Below, piece by piece: positions 34,888 to 43,629 of a stretch of DNA of 64,000 nucleotides. How positions within the stretch are numbered: the first letter of the stretch is position 1; every line of letters starts with the position of its first letter. Source of the DNA: JBDFMH01 sp047238125. Its GTDB lineage: Bacteria > Pseudomonadota > Alphaproteobacteria > Sphingomonadales > Sphingomonadaceae. The notes beneath the pieces are model-generated. The model searched no databases, had not been told where the DNA came from, and saw only the letters and a program-made list of their open reading frames with translations. The stretch is taken from positions 124,001 to 188,000 of the forward strand of contig NZ_JBDFMH010000001.1 of NCBI RefSeq assembly GCF_047238125.1, in the 5' to 3' direction. Position numbers and translations under genes: made by a program.

Positions 34888-36246
34888 ATGAAATCACGGA
34901 TCGTCATCGCGCTGGCAATCGCCACGGCGCTGTCCGGCTGCGGAATTTTCAAGGGCAGCAAGCCCAAGACGCCGGTGCTTGGAGATCGCGTGCCGGTGCT
35001 GACATCGGAGGTCGGCGCCGAACTCGACCCGTCGATCGCCGATGTGCCCGTGACGGTGCCGCCGGCCGAGACCAACGAGGCCTGGGCACAGCCGGGCGGC
35101 AACGCCTGGAAATCGCCGGGCAATGTCGCGCTGGCGGCGAGTCCTACGCGCGCCTGGGTCGCCAGCATCGATGGCAGCACCACCCGCGCGCGATTGGCGG
35201 CGGCGCCGGTGGTGGCTGCGGGTCGCGTGTTCGTGGTGGATACCAGCGCGACGCTGCACGCATTCGATGCGCAGAGCGGCGCCAAGGTGTGGACCGCCAA
35301 GATCGGCAGCCCGCAGGACACCAAGGGCGGGATCGATTTCCTGTCGGGCGAGGCCAAGGGCAATTCGGGCGCGCTGTTCGGCGGCGGCGTGAGCTTTGAC
35401 GAAGGTCGGGTCTATGCCACCAATGGCCTGGGCGATGCCGCCGCGTTCGATGCCAGCAACGGCACGCAGGTCTGGCTGAAGCGACCCGGCGGTCCACTGC
35501 GCGGCGCGCCGACCGTGGCCAATGGCCATGTCTATGTGGTGTCGCAGGACAATCAGCTGTTCGCGCTGAACCGCGATACCGGCGAGACCGTCTGGAACGA
35601 GGCCGGGACGCTGGAGAATAGCGGTGTGTTCGGCGTGGCGGCGCCAGCCTCTGCGCAGGGGACGGTTGTCGCGGGCTTCTCGTCGGGCGAACTGACCGCC
35701 TATCGTTACGAGAATGGCCGTGCGGTGTGGCAGGACGCGCTGTCGCGGACCTCGATCTCGACCGCGGTGGCGGCGCTTTCCGATATCGATGCGTCGCCGG
35801 TGATCGACCAGGGCAAGGTCTATGCGATCGGCCAGGGCGGCCGCATGGTCGCGATGGAACTGGTGACCGGCCAGCGTCAGTGGGAACTGAACGTGGCCGG
35901 CATCGAGACGCCGGTCGTAGGCGGCGAGTGGCTGTTCGTGGTGACCGACGATGCCCGGCTGCTCTGCATCGCGCGCACCACCGGCCGGGTTCGCTGGATC
36001 GCGCAGTTGCCGCGCTGGCGCGACGAGGAAGACAAGAAGGGCGCGATCGGCTGGTCCGGCCCGGTCCTTGCCGGCGACAAGCTGTGGGTGACCAGCACGC
36101 GCGGCGTGCTGCAGAGCGTAAACGTGGGCGATGGATCGCTGGGATCGGCGATCGAGGCGGGCAAGCAGTTCTTCCTGCCGCCGGTGGTGGCGGGCGGCAC
36201 CGCCTATCTGCTGGACAATGACGGCAAGCTGACTGCCTGGCGCTGA
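34888..36246 (+). CDS. bamB: Outer-membrane assembly lipoprotein BamB
   Basis: The 452-aa lipoprotein belongs to the BAM complex that folds outer-membrane proteins. It has a signal peptide with lipobox LSGC (residues 15-18), then an eight-bladed PQQ-like beta-propeller with repeated units such as GAKVWTAKIG, GTQVWLKRPG, GETVWNEAG and RQWELNVAG, each with the W docking residue. ATG 34888 lies 6 bases after AAGGA; the ATG at 34882 overlaps the previous stop and has no spacing. It is larger than E. coli BamB (392 aa). Confidence 0.95.
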   Translation: MKSRIVIALAIATALSGCGIFKGSKPKTPVLGDRVPVLTSEVGAELDPSIADVPVTVPPAETNEAWAQPGGNAWKSPGNVALAASPTRAWVASIDGSTTRARLAAAPVVAAGRVFVVDTSATLHAFDAQSGAKVWTAKIGSPQDTKGGIDFLSGEAKGNSGALFGGGVSFDEGRVYATNGLGDAAAFDASNGTQVWLKRPGGPLRGAPTVANGHVYVVSQDNQLFALNRDTGETVWNEAGTLENSGVFGVAAPASAQGTVVAGFSSGELTAYRYENGRAVWQDALSRTSISTAVAALSDIDASPVIDQGKVYAIGQGGRMVAMELVTGQRQWELNVAGIETPVVGGEWLFVVTDDARLLCIARTTGRVRWIAQLPRWRDEEDKKGAIGWSGPVLAGDKLWVTSTRGVLQSVNVGDGSLGSAIEAGKQFFLPPVVAGGTAYLLDNDGKLTAWR

Positions 36247-36268
36247 GGGGTCCGCCCCTCCGCCTTTC

Positions 36269-36345
36269 CGTTCGTGCTGAGCCTGTCGAAGCACTGTCCT
36301 GTCTCAACACGAAGGGCAGCCCTCGACAGGCTCAGGGCGATCGGG
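36269..36345. repeat. Intergenic inverted repeat between bamB and der
   Basis: CTGAGCCTGTCGA (36277-36289) is mirrored exactly by TCGACAGGCTCAG (36323-36335), with further partial pairing outward. This is the well-known type of dispersed palindrome in sphingomonads. Transcribed, it would form a long hairpin between bamB and der. Confidence 0.75.
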
Positions 36346-36393
36346 CGTGTGGCCACGGTTCCCATCGGCGCGGCTTTGCGTCATAGGCCGGCG

Positions 36394-37758
36394 ATGCGTT
36401 CCCAACCCACCGTCGCGATCGTCGGCCGCCCGAATGTCGGCAAGTCCACGCTATTCAACCGCCTCGTCGGCAAGCGGCTGGCGCTGGTGGACGACCGCCC
36501 CGGCGTGACCCGTGATCGACGCGAAGGCGATGCGGTACTGCTGGGCCTGGAATTCCGGATCATCGACACTGCGGGGTTCGAGGACGAGGACCCCGATACG
36601 CTGCCCGGCCGGATGCGCATGCAGACCCAGGCGGCGGTGCGCGAGGCGGACGTGGCGCTGTTCCTGATCGATGCGCGCGCCGGCATCATGCCGCTGGACG
36701 AGGAAATCGCGCGCTGGCTGCGATCGGAATCGACGCCGGTGATCCTGCTGGCCAACAAGGCCGAGGGTCGCGCGGGCGAGGGCGGCGTGATCGAGGCGTT
36801 CGCGCTGGGCTTCGAGGAGCCGGTGCCGTTTTCGGCTGAGCATGGCGAGGGATTGGCCGACCTGTTCGATGCGCTGTTGCCGCATATCGAGAAGGACGGC
36901 GCGCCCGAGGCCGAGGACGAGGATGAGGATGCCGAGGACGGCCCGCTGAAGCTGGCCATCGTCGGCCGCCCGAACGCCGGCAAATCGACGCTGGTCAACC
37001 GCATCCTGGGCGAGGAGCGGATGATCACCGGGCCCGAGGCCGGCATCACTCGCGATTCGATCGCGATCGAGATGGAGTGGCGATCGGCGGACGGCACGAT
37101 GCGGCCGGTGCGGCTGATCGACACCGCCGGCATGCGCAAGCGCGCCAAGGTGCAGGACAAGCTGGAGAAGCTGTCCGTCGCCGATGCGCTGCGCGCGGTG
37201 GACTTTGCCGAAGTGGTGGTACTGCTGCTGGATGCGACGCTGGGACTGGAAGCGCAGGACCTGCGTATCGCCGATGCCGTGCTGCAGGAAGGCCGCGCGT
37301 TGATCATCGCGCTGAACAAGTGGGACGTGGCGGAAAACCCGCCGACGCTGTTCCAAGGCGTGCGCGGCGCACTGGAAGAAGGGCTGGCGCAGGTGAAGGG
37401 CGTGCCGCTGCTGACCGTATCGGGCGCCACCGGCCGCGGGATCGATCAGCTGATCGAAACCGCGTTCGAGACGCGCGAGGCCTGGTCGAAGCGGATCGGC
37501 ACCGGCCAGCTCAATCGCTGGTTCGAAAAGGCGATCGAGGCCAACCCGCCGCCCGCGCCCGGTGGCAAGCGGATCAAGCTGCGCTACCTGACCCAGGCCA
37601 AGACGCGGCCGCCGGGGTTCATCCTGTTCGGCACGCGGGTCGATCAGCTGCCGGAAAGCTATCGCCGCTACCTGGTCAACGGCATCCGCCGCGATCTGGG
37701 GTTCGGCGCGGTGCCGGTCCGGCTCACGCTGCGGGCGCCGAAGAACCCGTTCGATTGA
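36394..37758 (+). CDS. der: Ribosome-associated GTPase Der (EngA)
   Basis: Der (454 aa) is an essential GTPase for 50S subunit maturation. It has two tandem G domains: VGRPNVGKSTLFNRLVG (residue 8 on) with DTAGF and NKAEG, and VGRPNAGKSTLVNRILG (about residue 190) with DTAGM and NKWD. A C-terminal KH-like domain follows. An acidic linker (PEAEDEDEDAEDG) joins the G domains. Start ATG 36394 matches the family; the frame upstream is repeat DNA. Its stop overlaps the TTG start of the next gene. Confidence 0.97.
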   Translation: MRSQPTVAIVGRPNVGKSTLFNRLVGKRLALVDDRPGVTRDRREGDAVLLGLEFRIIDTAGFEDEDPDTLPGRMRMQTQAAVREADVALFLIDARAGIMPLDEEIARWLRSESTPVILLANKAEGRAGEGGVIEAFALGFEEPVPFSAEHGEGLADLFDALLPHIEKDGAPEAEDEDEDAEDGPLKLAIVGRPNAGKSTLVNRILGEERMITGPEAGITRDSIAIEMEWRSADGTMRPVRLIDTAGMRKRAKVQDKLEKLSVADALRAVDFAEVVVLLLDATLGLEAQDLRIADAVLQEGRALIIALNKWDVAENPPTLFQGVRGALEEGLAQVKGVPLLTVSGATGRGIDQLIETAFETREAWSKRIGTGQLNRWFEKAIEANPPPAPGGKRIKLRYLTQAKTRPPGFILFGTRVDQLPESYRRYLVNGIRRDLGFGAVPVRLTLRAPKNPFD

Positions 37759-37976
37759 CGATCCGGATCGATGCGCGGGGAATGCGCTGCCCGTGGCCGG
37801 CGCTGCGCCTGGCGCGCGCGCTGCGCGATGCCGCGCCGGGCGCCACCGCGCTGATCCTGGCCGACGATCCGATCGCGCCACGGGAGATCGCTGCGCTGGC
37901 GGCCGAACGCGGCTGGCTGCTGCGCGATGCCGGCAGCGAAGGTATCGAGATTCGGGTTCCGACGGCCGCTTCGTAA
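37755..37976 (+). CDS. TusA-family sulfurtransferase-like protein
   Basis: The 73-aa protein has the TusA/SirA fold. The N-terminal beta strand and active site RIDARGMRCPWPALRLARAL contain the conserved Cys of the CPxP motif, followed by the DDPIAPREIAALA helix. It probably carries sulfur as a persulfide. The TTG start at 37755 overlaps the der stop (TTGA), so it is translationally coupled. Too short and GC-rich to be obvious in plain ORF scans. Confidence 0.85.
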   Translation: MTIRIDARGMRCPWPALRLARALRDAAPGATALILADDPIAPREIAALAAERGWLLRDAGSEGIEIRVPTAAS

Positions 37977-38046
37977 CCGCTCGTTTACGCCGGCTTGCTA
38001 GATTGCAGAGGCTTCGGGGGAAGCGCTGTTAACAAAGGAACGGGCC

Positions 38047-38460
38047 TTGCCAATCGAGGCGGAGCAGATCGTGGACTGGGAGCTGTTCGGACGCACGCGG
38101 GCCGAGCTGGGTGCGGATTTCATCCGCATCCTGGGCTATTTCCGCGAGGATGGCGCCAAGGCCGTGACCCAGATCGAGGATGCGATGCGCGCCCGCAGCG
38201 CGATCGCGCTGGTGATTCCGGCGCACACGCTGAAGGGTGATTCGGCGCAATTCGGCGCGACCCCATTGTCGATTCTGGCGGAGGAAGTGGAAACCGTCGC
38301 CCGGCGCTGCATCGAGCACCACCAGGAGCCAGATGAACTGATCGAGAGCGTGGTCGAGCTGCGCCCGCTGTTCGAGAAGACGCTGGCGCTGTTCGATCGC
38401 GAGATCAATCCGCTTGCCGATCGGCGTCAGGGTTTCGGGCGGAAAGCCGTTCACGGCTGA
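38047..38460 (+). CDS. Hpt domain phosphotransfer protein
   Basis: The 137-aa all-helical protein carries an Hpt motif with the phosphorylatable His in IPAHTLKGDSAQFGATPL (about residue 60), preceded by LGADFIRILGYFRED. It would relay phosphate between a hybrid kinase receiver and a response regulator. It is convergent with a hybrid histidine kinase that ends 18 bases from its stop, so the two are plausible partners. The start is TTG 38047, with AAAGGA 8 bases upstream. Confidence 0.88.
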   Translation: MPIEAEQIVDWELFGRTRAELGADFIRILGYFREDGAKAVTQIEDAMRARSAIALVIPAHTLKGDSAQFGATPLSILAEEVETVARRCIEHHQEPDELIESVVELRPLFEKTLALFDREINPLADRRQGFGRKAVHG

Positions 38461-38478
38461 CCCCCCGGCGGCCGCGCC

Positions 38479-40491
38479 TTAAGCGGCGGCCTTGTCCGGC
38501 TGGATCGGACGGTTCAGCGCGTTCGACAGCGCATCGGCCAGCGCCACCACCGTGAACGGTTTGCGGAGGACTTCGCGGCCGCGGAACTGCGCGGCATCGC
38601 CCGCATCGCCGACATAGCCGGTCACGAACAGGATCCGCATCGCCGGGTTGCGGGCTTCGATCTCGGTCATCAGCTGCGGACCGGTCATCCCCGGCATCAC
38701 GACATCGGTTATGACCAGATCGATGTCGTCGCGCTCGTCGAGCACGGCCAGGGCTTCCTCGCCACTGGCGCAGGCGATCGGGTCATGGCCGAGCTCCTCG
38801 AGCGCTTCGATCGTGGCGATGCGGACGCGGGCGTCGTCCTCGACCACCAGCAGGGTCGACGCACGCTGCGGCTGATCGCCCGCCGCCGGATCCGAACGCA
38901 GCATCGTCGGTGCGGCGGGCACGGCCGACGCGGTGGCGCGCGGCAGATAGATGGCGACGGTGGTGCCGACGCCGACCCGCGAGCGGATCGCGACGTCGCC
39001 GCCCGACTGGCGCGCAAAGCCGAACACCTGGCTGAGCCCGAGACCGGTGCCCTTGCCGACCGGCTTGGTGGTGAAGAACGGTTCGAACACGCGATCGATA
39101 ACGTCCTGGGCCATGCCACAGCCCTGATCGCTGACGGAGATCCGCACATATTCCCCGGCCGGCGCCTCCCCGACCTCGCCATCGGACAGCGTGACATGAT
39201 CGCTGGTGATCGTCAGCCGACCCTCGCCGTCCATCGCGTCACGCGCATTGACTGCAAGGTTGACGATCGCATTCTCCAGCTGGTGGGGATCGCACCAGGC
39301 CTGCCAGGGGGCGTCCGGCGCCTCGATATCGACCATGATCCGCTCACCCAGCGTGCGATCGATCAGGTCCGACATGCCGAGGATCAGGCGTGCAGGCGTT
39401 ACGCTTTCGGGCAGCAGCGGTTCGGCGCGAGCAAAGGCCAGCAGCCGCTTGGTCAGCGCGGCGGCGCGGGTGGCGCCGTCCATTGCATTGTCGATGTGGC
39501 GAGCGACCTCGCCGCCCTGGCCATCCAGCCGCCGCCGCGCCAGATCGAGCCCGCCGACCACCACCGCCAGCATATTATTGAAATCATGCGCGATGCCGCC
39601 GGTCAGCTGGCCGACGGCTTCCATCTTCTGCACCTGGCGCAGCTGGGCTTCGGCGGCGGCGCGGGTCTCGGCTTCGTGCAGCAGCGCGACATTGGCTTCG
39701 CGCAGCTCGCTGGTGCGGGCATCCACGGCACGTTCGAGCTCCGCCGCGCGATCGGACTCCCGGTCTGCGGTGCGGCGCGCGCGCTGGCGCTCTGCGATCG
39801 CGCTGATCGTGAGCCAGCCGAGCGCGATCGCGCTGACGACAAGCAGCAGGCCAGCGACCGACATCAGCCGCGCCAGACGGTTCGACCAAGCGACGCGCCT
39901 GGCCGCTTCCACCGAAAGCTGGCCAAGGCTTGCGCGTTCGTTGGCGGCGATGCGCTCGAGCAGGCTGGCGATGCGCTGGATGCTGGTGGCCTTGCCGGCA
40001 TCGTTGAACTGCGACAGCGCCTGCCAGCCCTGGCGATAGGTGGCACGGGTGGCGGGATCGGCAAGCTCCCGGCCGCGCACCTGATAGGCCGCCTCCAGCG
40101 CGCGGACGAGCGCAGCCTGGCGCGGGTCCTGCGCGGTCAGGCTGGCGAGACGCTTGAGATTGGCGCCGGCCAGCCGCCACTGATCATAATAGAGCGCGCC
40201 GGTTCGCTTCTCGCCCGAGATCACGAAGCGGCCAAGGGCGGCTTCCGATCGTGCCATCGCGGCGTCGAGGCCGCGGATGATGACCAGCAGATCATAGCTG
40301 CGCTGCTCGCGCGCCAGTGCCTCGTCCCGCGCCTTGTTGGATAGCGAAACCTGCCAGATCAGCGCGATCAGCAGTGCGGCCGCGATCAGCGCGCCGATGC
40401 TCGCCAACCCCGATCGCAATGTGCCCCCCGTCAAGTCGTGCGAGGGTTGTTCGACCCGTTCACTCTTGTCCACAGATACATAATAGAGCAA
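38479..40491 (-). CDS. Membrane hybrid histidine kinase with CHASE3-like sensor
   Basis: 670 aa. TM1 (LASIGALIAAALLIALIWQV) and TM2 (LMSVAGLLLVVSAIALGWLT, about residue 210) enclose a helical periplasmic sensor of CHASE3 type. A coiled coil follows, then HisKA with phospho-His 302 (GGIAHDFNNMLAV), HATPase (LAVNARDAMDG, DQGCGMAQ, GTGLGLSQVFGF) and a C-terminal receiver with the Asp in LVITDVVMPGMTGPQLM. Kinase core and receiver are close relatives of the protein at 26923. The start is unclear: TTG 40491 or GTG 40473, neither with a good ribosome binding site. Confidence 0.92.
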   Translation of the reverse strand: MLYYVSVDKSERVEQPSHDLTGGTLRSGLASIGALIAAALLIALIWQVSLSNKARDEALAREQRSYDLLVIIRGLDAAMARSEAALGRFVISGEKRTGALYYDQWRLAGANLKRLASLTAQDPRQAALVRALEAAYQVRGRELADPATRATYRQGWQALSQFNDAGKATSIQRIASLLERIAANERASLGQLSVEAARRVAWSNRLARLMSVAGLLLVVSAIALGWLTISAIAERQRARRTADRESDRAAELERAVDARTSELREANVALLHEAETRAAAEAQLRQVQKMEAVGQLTGGIAHDFNNMLAVVVGGLDLARRRLDGQGGEVARHIDNAMDGATRAAALTKRLLAFARAEPLLPESVTPARLILGMSDLIDRTLGERIMVDIEAPDAPWQAWCDPHQLENAIVNLAVNARDAMDGEGRLTITSDHVTLSDGEVGEAPAGEYVRISVSDQGCGMAQDVIDRVFEPFFTTKPVGKGTGLGLSQVFGFARQSGGDVAIRSRVGVGTTVAIYLPRATASAVPAAPTMLRSDPAAGDQPQRASTLLVVEDDARVRIATIEALEELGHDPIACASGEEALAVLDERDDIDLVITDVVMPGMTGPQLMTEIEARNPAMRILFVTGYVGDAGDAAQFRGREVLRKPFTVVALADALSNALNRPIQPDKAAA

Positions 40492-40548
40492 CGGAGCGGG
40501 AACGTCACGCCCCCTTTATGAGTTTGCGTCCGGAAACCGGCGCAAGGA

Positions 40549-41814
40549 TCAGCCGATGCAGCCGACCGCGCGGCCCGCGGTTTCGAACATCTCGAGAATC
40601 TGTCCGACCTGTTCGTCGCTATGTTCGGCGCAGAGCGAGCAGCGCAACAGATAGGTGCCGGCCGGCGTGGCCGGCGGGCGGGCCATGTTGACGTACAGGC
40701 CAAGCTCCAGCAGCGCCTGCCACATCCGGACCGTCGTCTCCATATCAGGCAGCATCACCGCGATGATCGCCGACTGGGCGGTCTCCGTGCCGAGCGTGAA
40801 GCCCAGTTCGCGCAGGCCCGCATGCAGCCGGCGGCTGTTCTTCCAGAGATGGGCGCGCTTGTCGCCGGCATGCATCAGCTTGCGGATCGAGGCGGCCGCA
40901 GTGGCGACCACCGACGGCGGCAGCGAAGCCGTGAACACATAGGGACGGCAGACCAGGCGCAGCACATCCAGCTTGGGATGGTTGGATACGCAGAAGCCGC
41001 CGACCGTGCCGACCGACTTCGAGAAGGTGCCCACCACGAAATCGATGTCGTCGGCGACGCCGGCTTCCTCGAACACGCCGCGACCATGTTCACCGAAAAA
41101 GCCCATGCCGTGGGCCTCATCGCACAGGATCATGGCGCCGTGCTTCTTCGCGACCGCCACCATCTCCTTCAAGGGAGCGATATCCCCGAGCATCGAATAG
41201 ACGCCTTCGAGCACGACGAGCTTGCCGGCTTCCACCGGCAGCCGACCCAGACGCTTGTCGAGATCGGCGACCGAATTGTGACGGAAGCGCACGATTTCCG
41301 CATTGCCCAGCCAGCAGCCGTCATAGATCGAGGCGTGACTGTCGGCATCGAGGATGATGTAATCGCCCTTGCCGGCCAGGGTGGAGATCATGCCGAGATT
41401 GGCCTGGTAGCCAGTCGAGAACACGATCGCGTGATCGGTGCCGTAGAATTCCTTCAGCGCATCCTCGCACGCCTTGTGGCCCTGATAGGTGCCGTTCAGC
41501 ACGCGGCTGCCGGTGGTGCCCGCGCCGAATCGATCCAGCGCATCCTTGCCGGCAGCGATAACGTCCGGATCGAACGTCATGCCCATATAATTATAGGTGC
41601 CGAGCAGGATCGTCTCGCGGCCCTTGATGATGGCGAGGGTGGGGGATTTCACTTCGTCCATCACGATCGCGAACGGATCGCGCACGCCGGTGGCCAGCAG
41701 CGCCTCGCGCTCGGCGATCAGGGCATCGAACTTTGACAGCAGATCGCCCGCGCGCGCAGGCGCGTCGATCGCGGCGGCGGGCTGATCGTGCGCGGTCTGC
41801 GCGGCCTCGGTCAT
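40549..41814 (-). CDS. spt: Serine palmitoyltransferase
   Basis: The 421-aa soluble PLP enzyme condenses serine with palmitoyl thioester to 3-ketodihydrosphingosine, the first step of sphingolipid synthesis that replaces LPS in sphingomonads. It belongs to the alpha-oxoamine synthases: NYMGMTFDPDVI, GTTGSRVLNGTYQGH, ADSHASIYDG, ILCDEAHGMGFFGEHGRG and the PLP lysine in VGTFSKSVGTVGG. Length equals the Sphingomonas paucimobilis enzyme (420 aa). The acyl carrier protein gene ends 4 bases upstream of its ATG, pointing to acyl-ACP as donor or a shared transcript. Confidence 0.95.
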   Translation of the reverse strand: MTEAAQTAHDQPAAAIDAPARAGDLLSKFDALIAEREALLATGVRDPFAIVMDEVKSPTLAIIKGRETILLGTYNYMGMTFDPDVIAAGKDALDRFGAGTTGSRVLNGTYQGHKACEDALKEFYGTDHAIVFSTGYQANLGMISTLAGKGDYIILDADSHASIYDGCWLGNAEIVRFRHNSVADLDKRLGRLPVEAGKLVVLEGVYSMLGDIAPLKEMVAVAKKHGAMILCDEAHGMGFFGEHGRGVFEEAGVADDIDFVVGTFSKSVGTVGGFCVSNHPKLDVLRLVCRPYVFTASLPPSVVATAAASIRKLMHAGDKRAHLWKNSRRLHAGLRELGFTLGTETAQSAIIAVMLPDMETTVRMWQALLELGLYVNMARPPATPAGTYLLRCSLCAEHSDEQVGQILEMFETAGRAVGCIG

Positions 41815-41818
41815 CGGA

Positions 41819-42061
41819 TCAGGCCTTCAGCTTCTCGACCGCATCGACCAGCTGGCCGATGGTCTCGATCTCTGCCTGCATGTTCATCGTGATCAGGATG
41901 TCGAATTCGTCCTCGATCGCGGCCACGAAATCCATCACCGTCAGGCTGTCCCATTCGAGATCGCCGGCGAAGGTGGTCGCTTCGGTCAGCGCCACCTGCT
42001 TCTTGTTGAAGGGCTCGATCTGTTCGGCGACCTTCTCGAAGGTCTCGGTTCTGCTGGTCAT
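41819..42061 (-). CDS. Acyl carrier protein of the sphingolipid locus
   Basis: The 80-aa acidic protein has the phosphopantetheine attachment Ser in DLEWDSLTVMDFVAAIEDEF (about residue 38), with W-D-S-L in place of the usual A-D-S-L of AcpP. It is therefore a specialised carrier, not the fatty-acid synthase one. It is placed 4 bases before spt, which suggests it carries the acyl chain for serine palmitoyltransferase, as found for AcpR-type carriers near bacterial spt genes. Confidence 0.93.
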   Translation of the reverse strand: MTSRTETFEKVAEQIEPFNKKQVALTEATTFAGDLEWDSLTVMDFVAAIEDEFDILITMNMQAEIETIGQLVDAVEKLKA

Positions 42062-42186
42062 GGCGCGTCCTTAGCGATGCTCGCCATGCCCTGCCAAGCG
42101 AATGCGGCGGGAAGGCGGCGCAGGCGGGCGATTTGGGGGCTTCCGCCGGCCTTACCTTGATGATTAGATGCGCGGCGGGGGAAAAG

Positions 42187-42723
42187 ATGAACGAAGACAA
42201 GCCACAAGCAGCGGCGGTGCCGGCGAAGGTCTCCGTGAACGGCATCCACATGATCCGGACCGCGCAACAGATCCATGTGCAGTTGAGCCAGATGGCGGAC
42301 CAGAAGGCATCGATCCTGATGGGCGCGACTTTCGTGATCTTCACGATCTCGATCGGGCAGGGGCGATCGTCGGGCGTACCGCTGCCGCTGATGGTGCTGG
42401 GCGCGTTCGCCTTCTTCGCGGCGGTGTTTGCTGTGCTGGCGATCCTGCCGGCGATCCATTCGAGCAAGCGCGGCCCGCTGAACCTGCTGTTCTTCGGATC
42501 CTTCACCCGGCTGGAAGAGGAGGATTATATCGAACGGATGGTGGCTCAGCTGGCCGAGGACGACAGCATCTATCGCACGATGGCGCGCGACATCTACCAG
42601 AACGGGCTGGTGCTGGAGCGCAAGAAATACCGGTTCCTTGGCTATGCCTATCGCATCTTCCTGGCGGGGTTGACGATCAGCTTCCTGACCTTCCTGGTGG
42701 ACTGGGCGACCCACCTGGGCTGA
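42187..42723 (+). CDS. Pycsar effector-like membrane protein (PycTM/DUF5706)
   Basis: The 178-aa protein has two N-proximal TM segments (SILMGATFVIFTISIG and PLMVLGAFAFFAAVFAVLAI), a cytoplasmic helical part and a third TM (YRIFLAGLTISFLTFLVDW). The block QMADQKASILMGATFVIF is the hallmark of DUF5706, the domain of transmembrane Pycsar effectors, which depolarise the membrane on cyclic pyrimidine signals. No uridylate or cytidylate cyclase lies nearby. It sits between the sphingolipid genes acp/spt and an epimerase, on the other strand, so a housekeeping role is possible. ATG 42187 follows GGGGGAAAAG. Confidence 0.82.
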   Translation: MNEDKPQAAAVPAKVSVNGIHMIRTAQQIHVQLSQMADQKASILMGATFVIFTISIGQGRSSGVPLPLMVLGAFAFFAAVFAVLAILPAIHSSKRGPLNLLFFGSFTRLEEEDYIERMVAQLAEDDSIYRTMARDIYQNGLVLERKKYRFLGYAYRIFLAGLTISFLTFLVDWATHLG

Positions 42724-42726
42724 GCA

Positions 42727-43629
42727 TCAGAGCCAGCCCTGCGCGCGGTACCAGTCCGCAGTGGCCTTCAGCCCGGCTCGTGTCTCGACCCGAGGCGTCC
42801 AGATCGCAGGATCGGGGCGGACGGTGACGACCCAATCGGGATGGCAGAAATAGCGGACGCGATCCGCCGTCAGCTTTGCCCGCCCGCGCCGCGCCGCACG
42901 ATCGATCGCGGAAGCAGCGCGCAGCACGCCGGCGGGCAGCGACAAGGGCAGCGCGCGCCGGCCGACCGCGGCCCCGATCGCGCGCGCGAAATCGCGATGA
43001 TCCCAGCCTTGCGCAATGCCGTCGTCGGGCTCGACAATCTTGCCGCTCTCGACACCGGGGGCAGCCAGCGCCAGCAGAAGCCGCGCCAGATCGGAGACCT
43101 CGATCACCGACAGTCGCCCGCCCGGCGGCAGCGGCACCATGCCGAGCTTCGCTGCGCGGAACAGATCCAGCATTTCGCGATCGCCGGGGCCGAAGATCGC
43201 GGGCGGGCGGACGATCGTCCAATCAAGGCCGGACTCTGCGACCAGGGCTTCGGCGCCAGCCTTCGATGCCCCGTAATCGGACAGGGCCGGTTCGCGCGCG
43301 GACAGCGACGAGACATGCACGAAGCGTGACACGCCGGCGGCCTGCGCGGCGGCCAGTATGGCGGCGGTGCCGGTGACATTGCCGGCGTCGAACCCGGCGC
43401 GATCGGGCGCATTCACGACGCCTGCGACATGGATGACGGCATCGGAGCCCGCGACCAGAGCGTCGAGGCTGGCGCGATCGTCGAGCGCGCCGGGCACCCA
43501 GGTCAGCCCCGGCCGATCGGTGCCGCCGCGGCGGGTGAGCGCGCGCACGGGGTGCCCCTCCGCCAGCGCCAGCCGCAGCAGCGTGCTGCCGACGAAGCCG
43601 GTGGCGCCGGTGATCGCAAGCCGGATCAG
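42727..43629 (-). CDS. NAD(P)-dependent epimerase/dehydratase, candidate ceramide-pathway reductase (CerR-like)
   Basis: The 300-aa extended SDR has the Rossmann motif AITGATGFVGSTLL at the very N-terminus, VIHVAGVVNAPD, SSLSA and the catalytic Tyr/Lys in DYGASKAGAEALV. The N-terminal motif is encoded only if translation starts at a CTG (43629) that overlaps the proB stop as CTGA. No ATG, GTG or TTG lies upstream in frame, and the first one downstream would remove the Rossmann motif. Caulobacter uses an epimerase-like CerR in ceramide synthesis, and this gene is near spt and acp; that functional link is inference. Confidence 0.8.
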   Translation of the reverse strand: MIRLAITGATGFVGSTLLRLALAEGHPVRALTRRGGTDRPGLTWVPGALDDRASLDALVAGSDAVIHVAGVVNAPDRAGFDAGNVTGTAAILAAAQAAGVSRFVHVSSLSAREPALSDYGASKAGAEALVAESGLDWTIVRPPAIFGPGDREMLDLFRAAKLGMVPLPPGGRLSVIEVSDLARLLLALAAPGVESGKIVEPDDGIAQGWDHRDFARAIGAAVGRRALPLSLPAGVLRAASAIDRAARRGRAKLTADRVRYFCHPDWVVTVRPDPAIWTPRVETRAGLKATADWYRAQGWL

